A stretch of DNA of 64,000 nt from Isochrysis galbana (Eukaryota > Haptophyta > Isochrysidales > Isochrysidaceae): contig CM030933.1 of assembly GCA_018136815.1 (NCBI GenBank), forward strand, positions 1,612,001-1,676,000, read 5' to 3'. Shown one piece after another: positions 55,678 to 64,000 of the stretch. The translations under genes were made by a program, and so were the position numbers. The notes under the pieces are model-generated. The model saw only the letters and a program-made list of their open reading frames with translations, made no database searches and was not told the DNA's origin. How positions within the stretch are numbered: position 1 is the first letter of the stretch; each line of letters starts with the position of its first letter.

Positions 55678-56125
55678 CCCCTATACATAATACTATCAAC
55701 CCGGACACGGGAGAAATATACACAGCCGAGGAATGCGCCGCCTATCTGCCTGCGGGAGACCGGTGGATTCGCCACACGGGCAGCTACATATCTACTTCTA
55801 CCTTCCTGAGGTCGTGGGAGAAGATATCCGAATGGTCTACAGCGAGACTCGCGGAGGCCTCCGCGACCTATATCGACCTTCTTAGGAAGAAGGCTATCGC
55901 CCCAGCCCCCACTCAGGAGGGCAACATGAGCTAGCCCCCCAAGAAGACCCAGACGCGCACAGCTTAGGGGAGATATGGGTCGACAAAGAGCTTAGATATT
56001 TTGTGCACCGGAAAGGAAAGTACCACGAAGTCAAGCTAAACGCTATGGGGGAGCCTCATATATACGACAAATCAACCCCACAACCATCGAAGGAGGAACA
56101 ATACACCCCACTGAAGGCGGCTTGC
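55678..56125 (+). mobile_element. LINE retrotransposon copy 4, internal fragment
   Basis: NTINPDTGEIYTAEECAAYL and DRWIRHTG at the start match the region of LINE copy 3 at 36380-36470. A frame change near 55935 leads to VHRKGKYHEVKLNAMGEPHI. Neither reverse transcriptase nor zinc finger is included. Confidence 0.75.
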
Positions 56126-56177
56126 CTTCATTTGGTCTCCTTTCCCTCAGGGTTTCTTCCCCTCCCTGTGGGGACTC

Positions 56178-57017
56178 TCACCCTACCATGAGCCCCCCCG
56201 CGAGCACCCCCAAGGAGAGGCCCTGGAGCACCCCGTACGCGACGAGAACGGCGTCGCCTTGGCTCGGCATGAGGGCGCGCCCCGAGAGGGCCTGGTAGAC
56301 GCCCACGCCGAGCACGGCGTAGCCCGTCCCCTTGTGCGCGACCCGCCACACGGCGCGGCGTGTGGTGCGGGCGCCGGGCGTGCCGCGCACGAGCGCGTTG
56401 AGCGGCTGCAGCAGGGCGAGGGCGAAGGCGACGATCCCGAGCGTGTGATGGGGGTGCGAGAAGTGGCGCCCTCGGGGCACCGACGCGACGGCGAGCGCGA
56501 CGCCGGCGGCGGCCACCGCAAGGTCGCTTCCCTGAGAGATGGGGGGGGGGAGTGCGTTGTTGGGGTTTCCTCCCTTTTTGGGTGGGAGGGAGGGCCGATG
56601 GGGGGGGGGGGCGAGGAGGGAGAAACACACCTGCACCACGCGATGCACACGGAGCCAGCGGCCGCCGGTGAGCCGGGAGCGCCAAGCGAGCGATAAAAAG
56701 GCGCCCGAGGGGAGGAGCACGCCCCACGCGACGGACATGAGCACACCGTGGGCGAGCAGCGGCAGGGTGGGCGGGGACGCGGAGGAAGGGGGCGAGGACG
56801 CGGGGGAGGAAGGGATCTCCCCTCGGGTATCTCCCTTCCGGTATCTCTCAGCAGTTATTCCTTCCGAGGGAGAGGGTCTTCTCACACCATCTCCGATATC
56901 ATGAAGGAGGTCTTCCTGTGCGTCGTCTTTCACGTATTTGACGAAAAGCCTCACGAGCGTTTGTGAGTGCGTACCATGCAGAAGATGGCCTTGCACCCGC
57001 AGGTGACCGCGCAGCAA
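56178..57017 (-). CDS. Cytochrome b561-type membrane protein
   Basis: A 99-bp intron (56532-56630; donor GTGTGT, acceptor CTCTCAG) joins RVHRVVQ to GSDLAVAAAGVALAVASV. The protein has the b561 pattern: LPLLAHGVLMSVAWGVLLPS, RVHRVVQ, HFSHPHHTLGIVAFALALLQ, RVAHKGTGYAVLGVGVYQAL. Four spaced histidines can ligate two haems, as in transmembrane ascorbate- or DOMON-linked electron carriers. Only the core is clear; the N-terminal 75 codons from 57017 are low-complexity or may derive from the neighbouring LINE piece, and a Cys-rich stretch further up (CCGAPVPSTIDGCCAVTCGC at 57000-57060) could be an upstream exon ending at donor GTACGC. The start is therefore unresolved. Confidence 0.7.
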   Translation of the reverse strand: MLRGHLRVQGHLLHGTHSQTLVRLFVKYVKDDAQEDLLHDIGDGVRRPSPSEGITAERYRKGDTRGEIPSSPASSPPSSASPPTLPLLAHGVLMSVAWGVLLPSGAFLSLAWRSRLTGGRWLRVHRVVQVCFSLLAPPPHRPSLPPKKGGNPNNALPPPISQGSDLAVAAAGVALAVASVPRGRHFSHPHHTLGIVAFALALLQPLNALVRGTPGARTTRRAVWRVAHKGTGYAVLGVGVYQALSGRALMPSQGDAVLVAYGVLQGLSLGVLAGGLMVG

Positions 57018-57066
57018 CCGTCGATGGTGGACGGCACGGGCGCGCCGCAGCAGGGCAGCTTGGGCA

Positions 57067-57480
57067 CCGACGCATTGCGTATTGGGAAACGAGGGGTACC
57101 AAATGAAGGCAAACGACCTGAAGAAATGGGGACGAGCGTACGACGGGCCGCCCGAAACGGCCTACCCAATACCACAAGAATACACGGTTAAGGGCACACG
57201 ACAAACGCTGGAAGACATAAACGTAAAGGCACTGACCAAAGCCTTTCTCGCAATGAGAAAAACAAGAAGACAGAAGTCGCCACAATAAGATGGGAAAAGA
57301 GATTACCGGCCCTCGCGGGGAAATGGGGACAGATCTCTCAACTCTACAAATACAACTTTCTACTTTCTAACGCCGCGGGACTCATATATGCACTTCAAAC
57401 ACATCCTCCATAGGAGGATAGCGACGGCAAACAGGTTCGCGGACGACCCGACGTGCCGCTTCTGCGGCATAATTAATGTC
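57067..57480 (+). mobile_element. LINE retrotransposon copy 5, fragment
   Basis: Reads MGNEGYQMKANDLKKWGRAY, DINVKALTKAFLAMRKTRRQ, then with frame changes TRWEKRLPALAGKWGQISQL and MHFKHILHRRIATANRFADD up to the first half of the zinc finger (CRFCG), where it stops. It matches copy 1 around 1525-1780. Confidence 0.75.
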
Positions 57481-57908
57481 GCATTCGCGAGCCTCTGCAG
57501 GCTATTTCGCTATTTTCCGCTCTACCGTTATAACCGCGATGGTAAATCATCAATCTTCGTTCTTATGTCTATCTGTACGTCTACGACGTCTCCACGCCTC
57601 TATCGATCACTACACTTTATTCAATGTTGGTCTACCATTATCCATTATATCCACGTGGCCAAGCAACTTCTACAGGCTTCTTTCTACTCGGAATATAAAT
57701 ATGCTCTATCTAGCTCTGGACAGATCACCCAGGCATGGAGATCAAGGGAGTAGTAAGCACATGTCGATGATCGATGAAGACCAAGCAAGGAAGTAGCGAG
57801 CATCTTGCTTGCTAAAGTACACCCTCAAGAACCTCAAGCGTCTAGACTCTGTAAGTCTAACACCTCTGTGAGCTTCTAGACTTTTTAATTAAGTCTACCA
57901 GCTACTCC
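57481..57908. other. No gene seen
   Basis: Sequence between two element fragments; AT-richer than its surroundings, no supported coding frame. Confidence 0.4.
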
Positions 57909-59121
57909 ATGGCCATGGCTAAGCGTCTCGACAAGTGGATCACTCAAAGGAGTGACGCAGAGGTGAAGGCCGGTGGTGAGCCAATACTACGACCTGTGGT
58001 TTTGCTCTTGGACAACCACGCCTCTCGCTTCAGCGATGAGGTCTTGAAGAACACGAGCGGCAACGCCGCAAGTCTCGGCATTCGGATATTCTCCGAGGAA
58101 TCGGGAACATCGGGCTTTCTCCAGGCCCTTGACCAATTCAACAATTCAACTCGTCGTTCCACAGGTCATACACAACAAAGCAAGAGACGCGTATAAAGAC
58201 GCACACCAGGTAATCTACAACAAAGAGCTTGAAAGTCTGAGCCTTTCTGACTTCTTGGCCATTTTAGGAGGGTCCGCACGCTTGGGTGTGCCAGGCATGT
58301 GGTTCTCTTGCTTGGTGCGACCAATACGACATCATTAAAGCGTTCAAGCGCGTAGGTATCGTTGGCAACAAGCTTTGCCCCGAAGTCATCGACCGCTCAC
58401 AATTCGTCGATCAAGCCACTGACATTGCATCCTCAGCGCAGGAGTCTAGCCTTGTTTCGTCTCCAGGTCCATCTTCCCTCACCGAGGCGATGGCCATTCC
58501 ACCCGGGATGATGAGGGGCTCTTTGCAGGCGGCCGAAGCGAAAGTTCTAATCTAGCGGCTTTGGCTAAGAAACTTCAGGACAAGGCCGAGGCGCCGTACG
58601 ATCCTATGCGCGGCGTGCTGAACGTGAGCTCCAATACCTCCGGTGCCAAAGCCAACGTGTCCGACTCCGAAGCTGGGGAGAACGGCGATGAGGACGACGT
58701 CAATGCGGCCGTCTTCACGAAACGTCAGCGGCTATACCAACTCTCGGGGTCGTGGACGCTTAGAGACATGAAGGAAGAGAAAGAGAAGCGGCGCAGGATG
58801 GCAACTGAAGGAGCTGAGGATGTCGCAAAGAGGAAGGCCGCGCGTATGGAGAGGGCACAAGACAATCAAGAGCGCCAGCGAGTTCGACTTCAAGCATTCA
58901 TGGTGTGCAATCCGAATTGTTCGTGTGGCGTTGAACCGTGTCCTTGGTTGGAGTTCCGGTATTGTGAGAGCTGTAGCAACCTGAAGAAAGGGTGGTGCAA
59001 GAAGAGGAAATGTGTGGACCTTCGAAAGGGTGCAGTTTCTGTGAGTCTTGTGCTTCATGTGGACCGCCAGGGTGAAGTTACTGCTGTTGAGCCCGCCCCC
59101 GCCATCGGGGCTGATGCATGA
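57909..59121 (+). pseudogene. pogo/Tigger-like DDE transposase, frameshifted
   Basis: Four consecutive frames together make the second half of a DDE transposase: VVLLLDNHASRFSDEVLKNT (second catalytic Asp) and GTSGFLQALDQFN; HNKARDAYKDAHQVIYNKEL and LSLSDFLAILGG; WCDQYDIIKAFKRVGIVGNK; and a C-terminal part with a charged helix and a Cys-rich end (CNPNCSCGVEPCPWLEFRYC). Frame changes near 58138, 58310 and 58555 inactivate it. The N-terminal DNA-binding part and first Asp are missing. A 3'-end remnant of the same family lies at 49990-50400. Confidence 0.75.
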
Positions 59122-59486
59122 AGCTCCCTGTTCTATGCGATCGTGCGCAAAGTTATACATTGTACGCGATTGTGAGCACCAAATCAAAAACTGAGCATAG
59201 GTCGGCCTAGCCCATTCATCCTTGGTGCTTTCATGTAGTGAGTACAAGTGAGAGCATCCTCTAGAGACCAAAGGGTAAGATTTTATTGTAACCACTAGAA
59301 ATGGGGCTGATCCATGAAGCGAATGCCTCTAGAGTAGAAAGAGAAGAGCGGTAGAGTAGATAAAGAAGAGGGCGAGGCCAGCGAGGCTGCTGTGGGGACG
59401 CAGCGCTCGCGAGGCGCCACCTCGTCCCCCTCCCCACCCCTACCCCCACCCCCACCCCCACCCCACCCCTTCTTTCCTCTCCTTTC

Positions 59487-59522
<36 letters not shown>

Positions 59523-59590
59523 GTCTCCCCCCCCCCCCCTCCCGCCCCCCTTTACTCTCTCTTCCTCCTGCACCCCCACACCAGCACACC
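59122..59590 (+). promoter_or_regulatory. Element 3' end and CT-rich upstream region of SDE2
   Basis: The pogo-like element's 3' end (GCCTCTAGAGTAGAA) finishes at 59337. A pyrimidine tract (CCCCCACCCC repeats, CT repeats at about 59490-59519, C-run) fills the 170 bases before the SDE2 ATG. The SDE2 promoter must lie in or just after the element. Confidence 0.5.
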
Positions 59591-60364
59591 ATGCGCATCG
59601 AGGTGGTCGGCTTGTGTGGCCGCACACACTTCGTCTCTCTCGCGGCGGACGCTCGCGCGGCAGACCTACGCTCGCATCTGGGACGCACACTCGCCATCCC
59701 GCCCGATATGCTCCGTCTCGTCGCAAACGCTAGAGAGCTCCACGATGGGGCCACCCTCCACGAATCCGGAGCGCCCGTCCGTCTCTTCCTCCGACTTCTG
59801 GGGGGGAAGGGAGGCTTCGGCGCGATGCTGCGTACGGCAGGTGCGCGTGGCGTCAAGACGACCAACTTTGACGCATGCCGCGACCTCAACGGCCGGCGGT
59901 TGCGCCATGTGAACGCTGAGCAGAAGCTGCGAGAGTGGGAGGCGCAGGCAGCAGAGAGAGAGCGCAAGAAGCAAGAGAGGGCGGCACGAAACGCCGTGGC
60001 TGGCCCTCCGCCACTGCCACGGTTTGATGATGACGCGCACGAAGAGATGCTCGAGGCGACGCGCAAGTCAGTCGCCGACGCGGTCGCCTCGAGCACCGGT
60101 GGAGTAGGCCTTGATAAGGCTTCGGCGGGTGCGAGCTGCGCAGCCGGAAGCTCAGCGGCGAGTGATGGAGATGACGGTGCGAAGGGGCAAAAGCGCGGCT
60201 TAGATGCACCGGATGAGCCGTGTGGTAAGACGCGTAAGCTCGCAGCGGGAATGGATCCGCTCGCGGCTCTCATGGGCGACGATGAAAGTGGAGGCGAGAG
60301 CAGCGAGGCAGATGGCAGTGGAGGGGCAAGTGATGTTGAGAGCAAGGCAGAAGTAGCGGCATGA
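59591..60364 (+). CDS. SDE2: SDE2 splicing/replication-stress regulator
   Basis: 257 residues, one exon. The N-terminal 70 residues are the SDE2 ubiquitin-like fold ending in [15 protein letters not shown]. In yeast and animals the precursor is cut after the GG (residues 71-72) to release a protein starting KGG, which joins the spliceosome or acts in replication stress. The conserved middle follows: [34 protein letters not shown]. The rest is an Ala/Ser/acidic-rich tail; the SAP domain of metazoan SDE2 is absent, as in fission yeast. A cleavable UBL, KGG start and DLNGRR block together make the call firm. Confidence 0.94.
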   Translation: MRIEVVGLCGRTHFVSLAADARAADLRSHLGRTLAIPPDMLRLVANARELHDGATLHESGAPVRLFLRLLGGKGGFGAMLRTAGARGVKTTNFDACRDLNGRRLRHVNAEQKLREWEAQAAERERKKQERAARNAVAGPPPLPRFDDDAHEEMLEATRKSVADAVASSTGGVGLDKASAGASCAAGSSAASDGDDGAKGQKRGLDAPDEPCGKTRKLAAGMDPLAALMGDDESGGESSEADGSGGASDVESKAEVAA

Positions 60365-60846
60365 GAAGGATGTGGACGCAAAGTGCCCGATCAGCATCGG
60401 AATTGGTGGCTTGGCAGTGCCGGCTTGTGTAAGGAGGGGCGATAGCCAGGTTTGCGTATGCCGCTTGGTCTCCGTCCAGCTTCCGTCGACCCATCACTAG
60501 GAACGCTATGCCACAGCGTTGCACCAACGTCGATTATCGATTCGTCCTGCCGCGATGTTGTGCCCTTGGGGGATTTGAAGCGGGCTTGTTAGAACTTGAT
60601 TTGGGGCAGTACCTTGCCGACGCTCATGCGCCGGGCAGTGTCGGAGTTTGTCCTTCCGTGTAGCTTGTGAACATGCCGCTGGCCACGGGGTTGTGTGCGA
60701 ATAACAAGCACGCTGCATACACATAATAAAACAACTAAATATTTGTGAGGTCGCGCTCCGTCGAAAGAGGACCATAACTTTTTATGTCCAGTTTCAACTT
60801 TAATTGGAATACTAATAAAATACTAGTTTAATACAATGGGTATTGT
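60365..60846. other. SDE2 downstream flank, no gene
   Basis: No supported coding frame. AT-rich from about 60720. Confidence 0.5.
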
Positions 60847-60952
60847 TTAAGTAGGTTATAGGTTACAGATTGCAGATCAGATTGGTGATTGTGGTGCTCT
60901 TAAGTAGGTTATAGGTTACAGATTGCAGATCAGATTGGTGATTGTGGTGCTC
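60847..60952. repeat. 53-bp tandem duplication
   Basis: Two identical, adjacent copies (60847-60899 and 60900-60952), each starting TTAAGTAGGTTATAGGTTAC. Identity suggests recent duplication or an assembly artefact. Confidence 0.95.
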
Positions 60953-60959
60953 GGAAGTC

Positions 60960-61301
60960 TGCCTTGCCACCTCGATGGCTCGAACTCAACGGTGTCGCTC
61001 TTGACGAGGACGGAAAGGATCCCCGTGGTTTTGTTGGTCCACACCTCCACTTGCGACTGACCCGGCGACCCGGCACATCCCTCGATGTGAGAGCAATGCG
61101 TTGAGGCCGGTTGTGCTCACCTGCGTAAGCCGCAGCATGATGCGCCGCTTCGTTGTCCACTGCCACTTCTTCTTGGTCGGCACCTTCTTCCCCTGCGATG
61201 CAAAGATGCATCTTCCCGTCAGCGGTGAGCGCGCGTGCAGCATCGTTCACCTCGGGCATGGTTGGTGGTTGGTACGCAACATGGCACGAGGCACGAGGCA
61301 C
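60960..61301 (-). CDS. Possible small spliced gene, unknown
   Basis: Minus-strand stretches read as plausible exons: GKKVPTKKKWQWTTKRRIML then RLTQ before a GTGAGC donor near 61121, and SQVEVWTNKTTGILSVLVKS then DTVEFEPSRWQG after an acceptor near 61060. The second exon runs to the tandem duplication. I do not recognise the protein and the ends are uncertain. Confidence 0.3.
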
Positions 61302-61390
61302 TCGCGCTCAACACTCGGCTGCCGGGACGGGTGCGGGAGCGCGGGGGGGAGAATCGCACCATTTCCTGGCTAAGATTTTCGTGGCGGCAG

Positions 61391-61490
61391 GTGGCCCCCC
61401 CTGAAGGTTTTTTATTGGGCCTCGCGCCACGGTCAAAAAATACAGCCCAACCCTTACTATTAGTTAAAAAGCCCCTGTTTGACCGCCCTA
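61391..61490 (-). repeat. Solo end of the TAGGGCGGTCAAACA element family
   Basis: Minus strand: TAGGGCGGTCAAACAGGG ending at 61490, then CTTTTTAAC and TTTTTTGACCGTG, the same order as at the right end of 2379-4437 (4437 downwards). No partner end nearby. Confidence 0.65.
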
Positions 61491-61544
61491 CCCCTACCCG
61501 CTCCGCTCGGACCCCCCCCCTGACCCGAGCCCCTAAGTAGAGCA

Positions 61545-61660
61545 CGGGGGGGGAGTTGCCGCAAGGCGGGGAATGAGGGTGAGGAAGGGAAGGGGGCGTG
61601 GCTACGAGGAAGTGATTCAGTGCCACGTGCGAGGCGAGGATATTAAAAGGTTTTTTTTCC
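61545..61660 (+). repeat. Dispersed repeat ending GCGAGGATATTAAAAGG
   Basis: GGGGGAGTTGCCGCAAGGCG, then TGCCACGTGCGAGGCGAGGA and TATTAAAAGGTTTTTTTT; matches the family at 9118 (minus) and 55545 (minus). Confidence 0.65.
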
Positions 61661-61764
61661 CACGACGCCCTCGCGTTGAGTCGCTGTTGAGTCGCCGTTC
61701 GGACCGCTCCAACCCCCAAACCGCCTCGAATATCACTACGCTTTTACTTTACTCTATTCCATGC

Positions 61765-62172
61765 GGGTCTACCGGGGGGGGGGGGGGGCGGGGGGGGGGC
61801 GGGGGGGGAGAGAGAGGGGGGGGGGGGGGGGGGGGGGGGGAGAAGGGGGGGAAGGGGCGGGGGGGGGGGGGGGGAGAGAGAGGGGGGGGGGGGGGGGGCG
61901 GCGGCTTCTTCCGGACCTGCGGTCGGTCCTCCGGAGTATTAGCGGGGGGAGAGGGAGAGGGGGGGGGGGGAGGGAGAGATGAGACAGATGAGAGAGAGAT
62001 GAGAAAGAAGAGGGGGGGGGGCGGTCCGGAGTGGTGTGATGTTTGGGGGAGCAGAGACCCCCTCGTAGGAGAAAATTCTGTGTCATGATATCCTCTCATA
62101 CGCTCTCTCTCTCTCTCTCTCTCCTCCTCCCTCTCTCTCATTCTCTCTCTCCCTCTCTCCCTCTCTCCGTCT

Positions 62173-62208
<36 letters not shown>

Positions 62209-62210
62209 GC
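61765..62210. repeat. G-rich tract and CT repeats upstream of protease
   Basis: Long G-runs broken by C or GAGAGA at 61774-62022, then CT repeats at 62102-62206 shortly before the protease exon. Long Gly- and Pro-rich frames here are compositional. The G-runs could form quadruplexes and may be mis-sized in the assembly. Confidence 0.9.
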
Positions 62211-62260
62211 CGGCCGGAGGAGGACCTGCGTTCACGCGAAAGAAAGGGCCTGTATCACAG

Positions 62261-64000
62261 AAATAACACCTGGGCTAAATCTGTCCGGCTGGCCTCGCCG
62301 ATGGGCGTGAAGGTGGTCGGCGGCTCACCTCTGCCTCCCTCCGGCTGGCTGGTCTCCCTCGAGAAGTACGCGTGGCACAACTGCGGTGCCACGCTCCTCT
62401 CGTCACATTGGGCGCTCACCGCCGCCCACTGTGTGCTCGACGACGCGGGAGAGCCCGTAGACACCAGAATTCTCTCGCTCGCCACCTCTTCTTTAACAGT
62501 AGGATCATCCGCCTCGTCTCCCGGAGGCACTAGGCCCCCTAACGCTCTCATCGAAGGAGCAGTGGATCAAGAGAGTGTGTTTGAGTGCCTCGCATCGCTT
62601 CATGTCCATCGCGTTCTTGCGCACCCCGGCTATAACCCCCTGAGCTTTGAGAACGACATAGCGCTTCTCCAGTTGGAGGAGGACAAGGCGTCTCACTGTG
62701 TGGCTGGGCTTGTGCTGCCCCAGCTCGATGGCGCGCGGTCAGCGGCGGAGGTTGGGAGTCAGCTCGTTGTGGCCGGCTGGGGCGCCACCTCGGTCGACGC
62801 GCAGCATGACTTTGCCGAGGAGCTGCATGCTACAAGGGTGGCGTTGGTGGACAAGGTGGAATGCTCAGAAGTGTATGGCTTCTCATTGCCGCCAAGCATG
62901 CTGTGCGCTGGCGGTGAGGGGGGGGATGCGTGCCATGGGGATTCAGGCGGGCCGCTCTACCTGCCAGCCGATGAGGGCGAGCCCGCTGTCCTCGTGGGTG
63001 TCGTCTCATGGGGCAACGGATGCGGAAAGCCCGGTTTCCCGGGAGTCTATACGAATCTGAGTTACTTTGCTGGCTGGCTCGACGAACATCTACAGCCCTC
63101 GCCACCGTTGCCCCCCACGCCGCCTCCAGCGCCACCCACGCCGCCTTTCCCGCCGCCGTCTCCACCTGCGTCACCCTCGCCGCCGAATTCGCCCCCGCTC
63201 AGCGAAGCTGAGGCGTGTGCTTGCGCGGCGGATGGGGTCTCGGCAGGCATACCCACTGGAACAGCCGGATGTGAGGCCTGGCTGGACAATGGCGTGCTCT
63301 GGTGCTACGTGCGCGAGCCGGCGCTGTGCGAAAGCAGTATGCCGTCCGATACCTTTGAAGGTGCTGGCTGGAGACCCTGCTCACCTGTGCCCACGCCTGA
63401 AGAGTGGGGGCAATGCGAGTGCGCAATAGACGGCATCTCCGCAGGCATTGGGACGGGCGTCGCTGGTTGCACCAACCATGACGGCGACTCCAACGGCGCT
63501 TGGTGTTACCTGGCCGAGCCGTCGGCTTGCATGCCGTTTGCCCGACCATCAGTTCAGTTCCCCGGCGCCGCCTGGTCCTACTGCAGGCTGCCGAGCTACA
63601 CGCGCTGCATAGACGACCCATACTATAGCGACGAAAATGGCGGGTGCAAGCAGTGGGAGGGCCGCATGTGCACTGTGGCCCACTTCGAGTCATCAGGTTG
63701 GACGGCGGGCAGGCGCGACTGGCTCGTCTATTCGTGCCCTGAAAGCTGCGCTGACGTCCTCCCGGAGTGCGATGGGGTAGACGAGCCGCCGAGCGCGCCG
63801 CCCGCGCGCCCGCCGCTACCACCAAGCGCATCGCCCGAACGTCCACCACCAAGCGCGCCGCCTCCGCTGCGCTATCGGCTCACGTCAGTGCTAACGCTCG
63901 ACGAGACCCTCGACTCATTCGACGGAGCCCATTTCGCCGCCGCCTTCGCGCGGTTTCTAGCTATCGACGCATCGCGTGTTGTCGTGAGTGCCATCGCTGC
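62261..64000 (+). CDS. Secreted trypsin-like protease with Pro-rich linkers, partial
   Basis: The frame is open from an acceptor-like ATCACAG at 62260 to the window end; the methionine at 62301 precedes an activation-site-like KVVGGS. The S1 serine-protease domain is complete: His in LTAAHC, Asp in ENDIALLQL, Ser in CHGDSGGPLYL, with VSWGNGCGKPGFPGVYTNLS near its end. A Pro-rich linker (PPTPPPAPPTPPFPPPSPPA) leads to two related Cys-rich modules (CACAADGVSAGIPTGTAGCE and CECAIDGISAGIGTGVAGCT, each followed by WCY), a third Cys-rich segment, another Pro-rich linker and the start of a LTLDETLDSFDGAHFAAAFA module seen in algal extracellular proteins. A signal-peptide exon upstream is likely. The large modular form suggests a cell-surface or secreted enzyme; substrate unknown. 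Confidence 0.88.

Noticed and set aside
60930-61301. A ribosomal or NAC-type protein
   Set aside because: Considered because of basic KKK stretches, but no family motif matched; left as unknown.
49369-61490. A 12-kb transposon bounded by the inverted TAGGGCGGTCAAACA ends
   Set aside because: Flanks show no target duplication and the interval holds several unrelated host genes; the ends are independent remnants.

Overview
The window is nuclear DNA of a eukaryotic microalga. Its genes are GC-rich and compact, their few short introns start with GTGAGC, GTGCGA or GTGCGC, and several products carry mitochondrial- or plastid-type leaders. A haptophyte or similar alga with a secondary plastid would fit, but that is inference. 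Two 100-base N runs (22940-23039 and 46980-47079) are assembly gaps, and very long CT or GA arrays show this is a draft scaffold.

Host genes I can support, left to right: an unidentified minus-strand gene running off the left edge; a degenerate DHHC palmitoyltransferase (5120-6405, -); an MSS51-C-like protein (6998-8869, +); a probable thylakoid-lumen protein (10541-11365, -); a THYN1/EVE protein (12483-13001, -); a complete mitochondrial proton-translocating NAD(P) transhydrogenase (15118-18417, +); a divergent kinesin fused to a Tudor domain (19169-20962, +); an MnmM/YtqB-type tRNA methyltransferase (21675-22481, -); an unknown coiled-coil protein (31580-33531, +); a tail-anchored DnaJ/thioredoxin-like protein (41555-43344, +); a divergent SMC ATPase broken by a gap (43837-47536, -); a DUF1995 plastid protein (50445-51537, +); an Mpv17/PMP22 protein (52993-54748, +); a cytochrome b561 protein (56178-57017, -); SDE2 (59591-60364, +); and a trypsin-like protease running off the right edge (62261-64000, +). 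They are housekeeping and organelle genes with no shared pathway.

The space between them is a layered cemetery of mobile elements. At least five pieces of LINE retrotransposons lie at 1525-4640, 9455-10300, 34283-37482, 55678-56125 and 57067-57480, most with a CX2CX8HX3C zinc finger. Four DNA transposons have their own terminal inverted repeats and target-site duplications: 2379-4437 (7-bp duplication), and hAT-like elements at 27424-28016, 34374-35661 and 51888-52400 (perfect 8-bp duplications). Two of these sit inside LINE copies. A Stowaway-like element lies at 38844-39856, a truncated PIF/Harbinger transposase at 24736-25671 and a frameshifted pogo-like transposase at 57909-59121. At 29061-29806 two convergent genes, one resembling a small family found in giant viruses and their satellites, look like a scrap of integrated viral DNA beside a cut-off pseudouridine-synthase gene.

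Stretches not listed as features hold nothing I could support on either strand. I found no tRNA, rRNA or CRISPR array.
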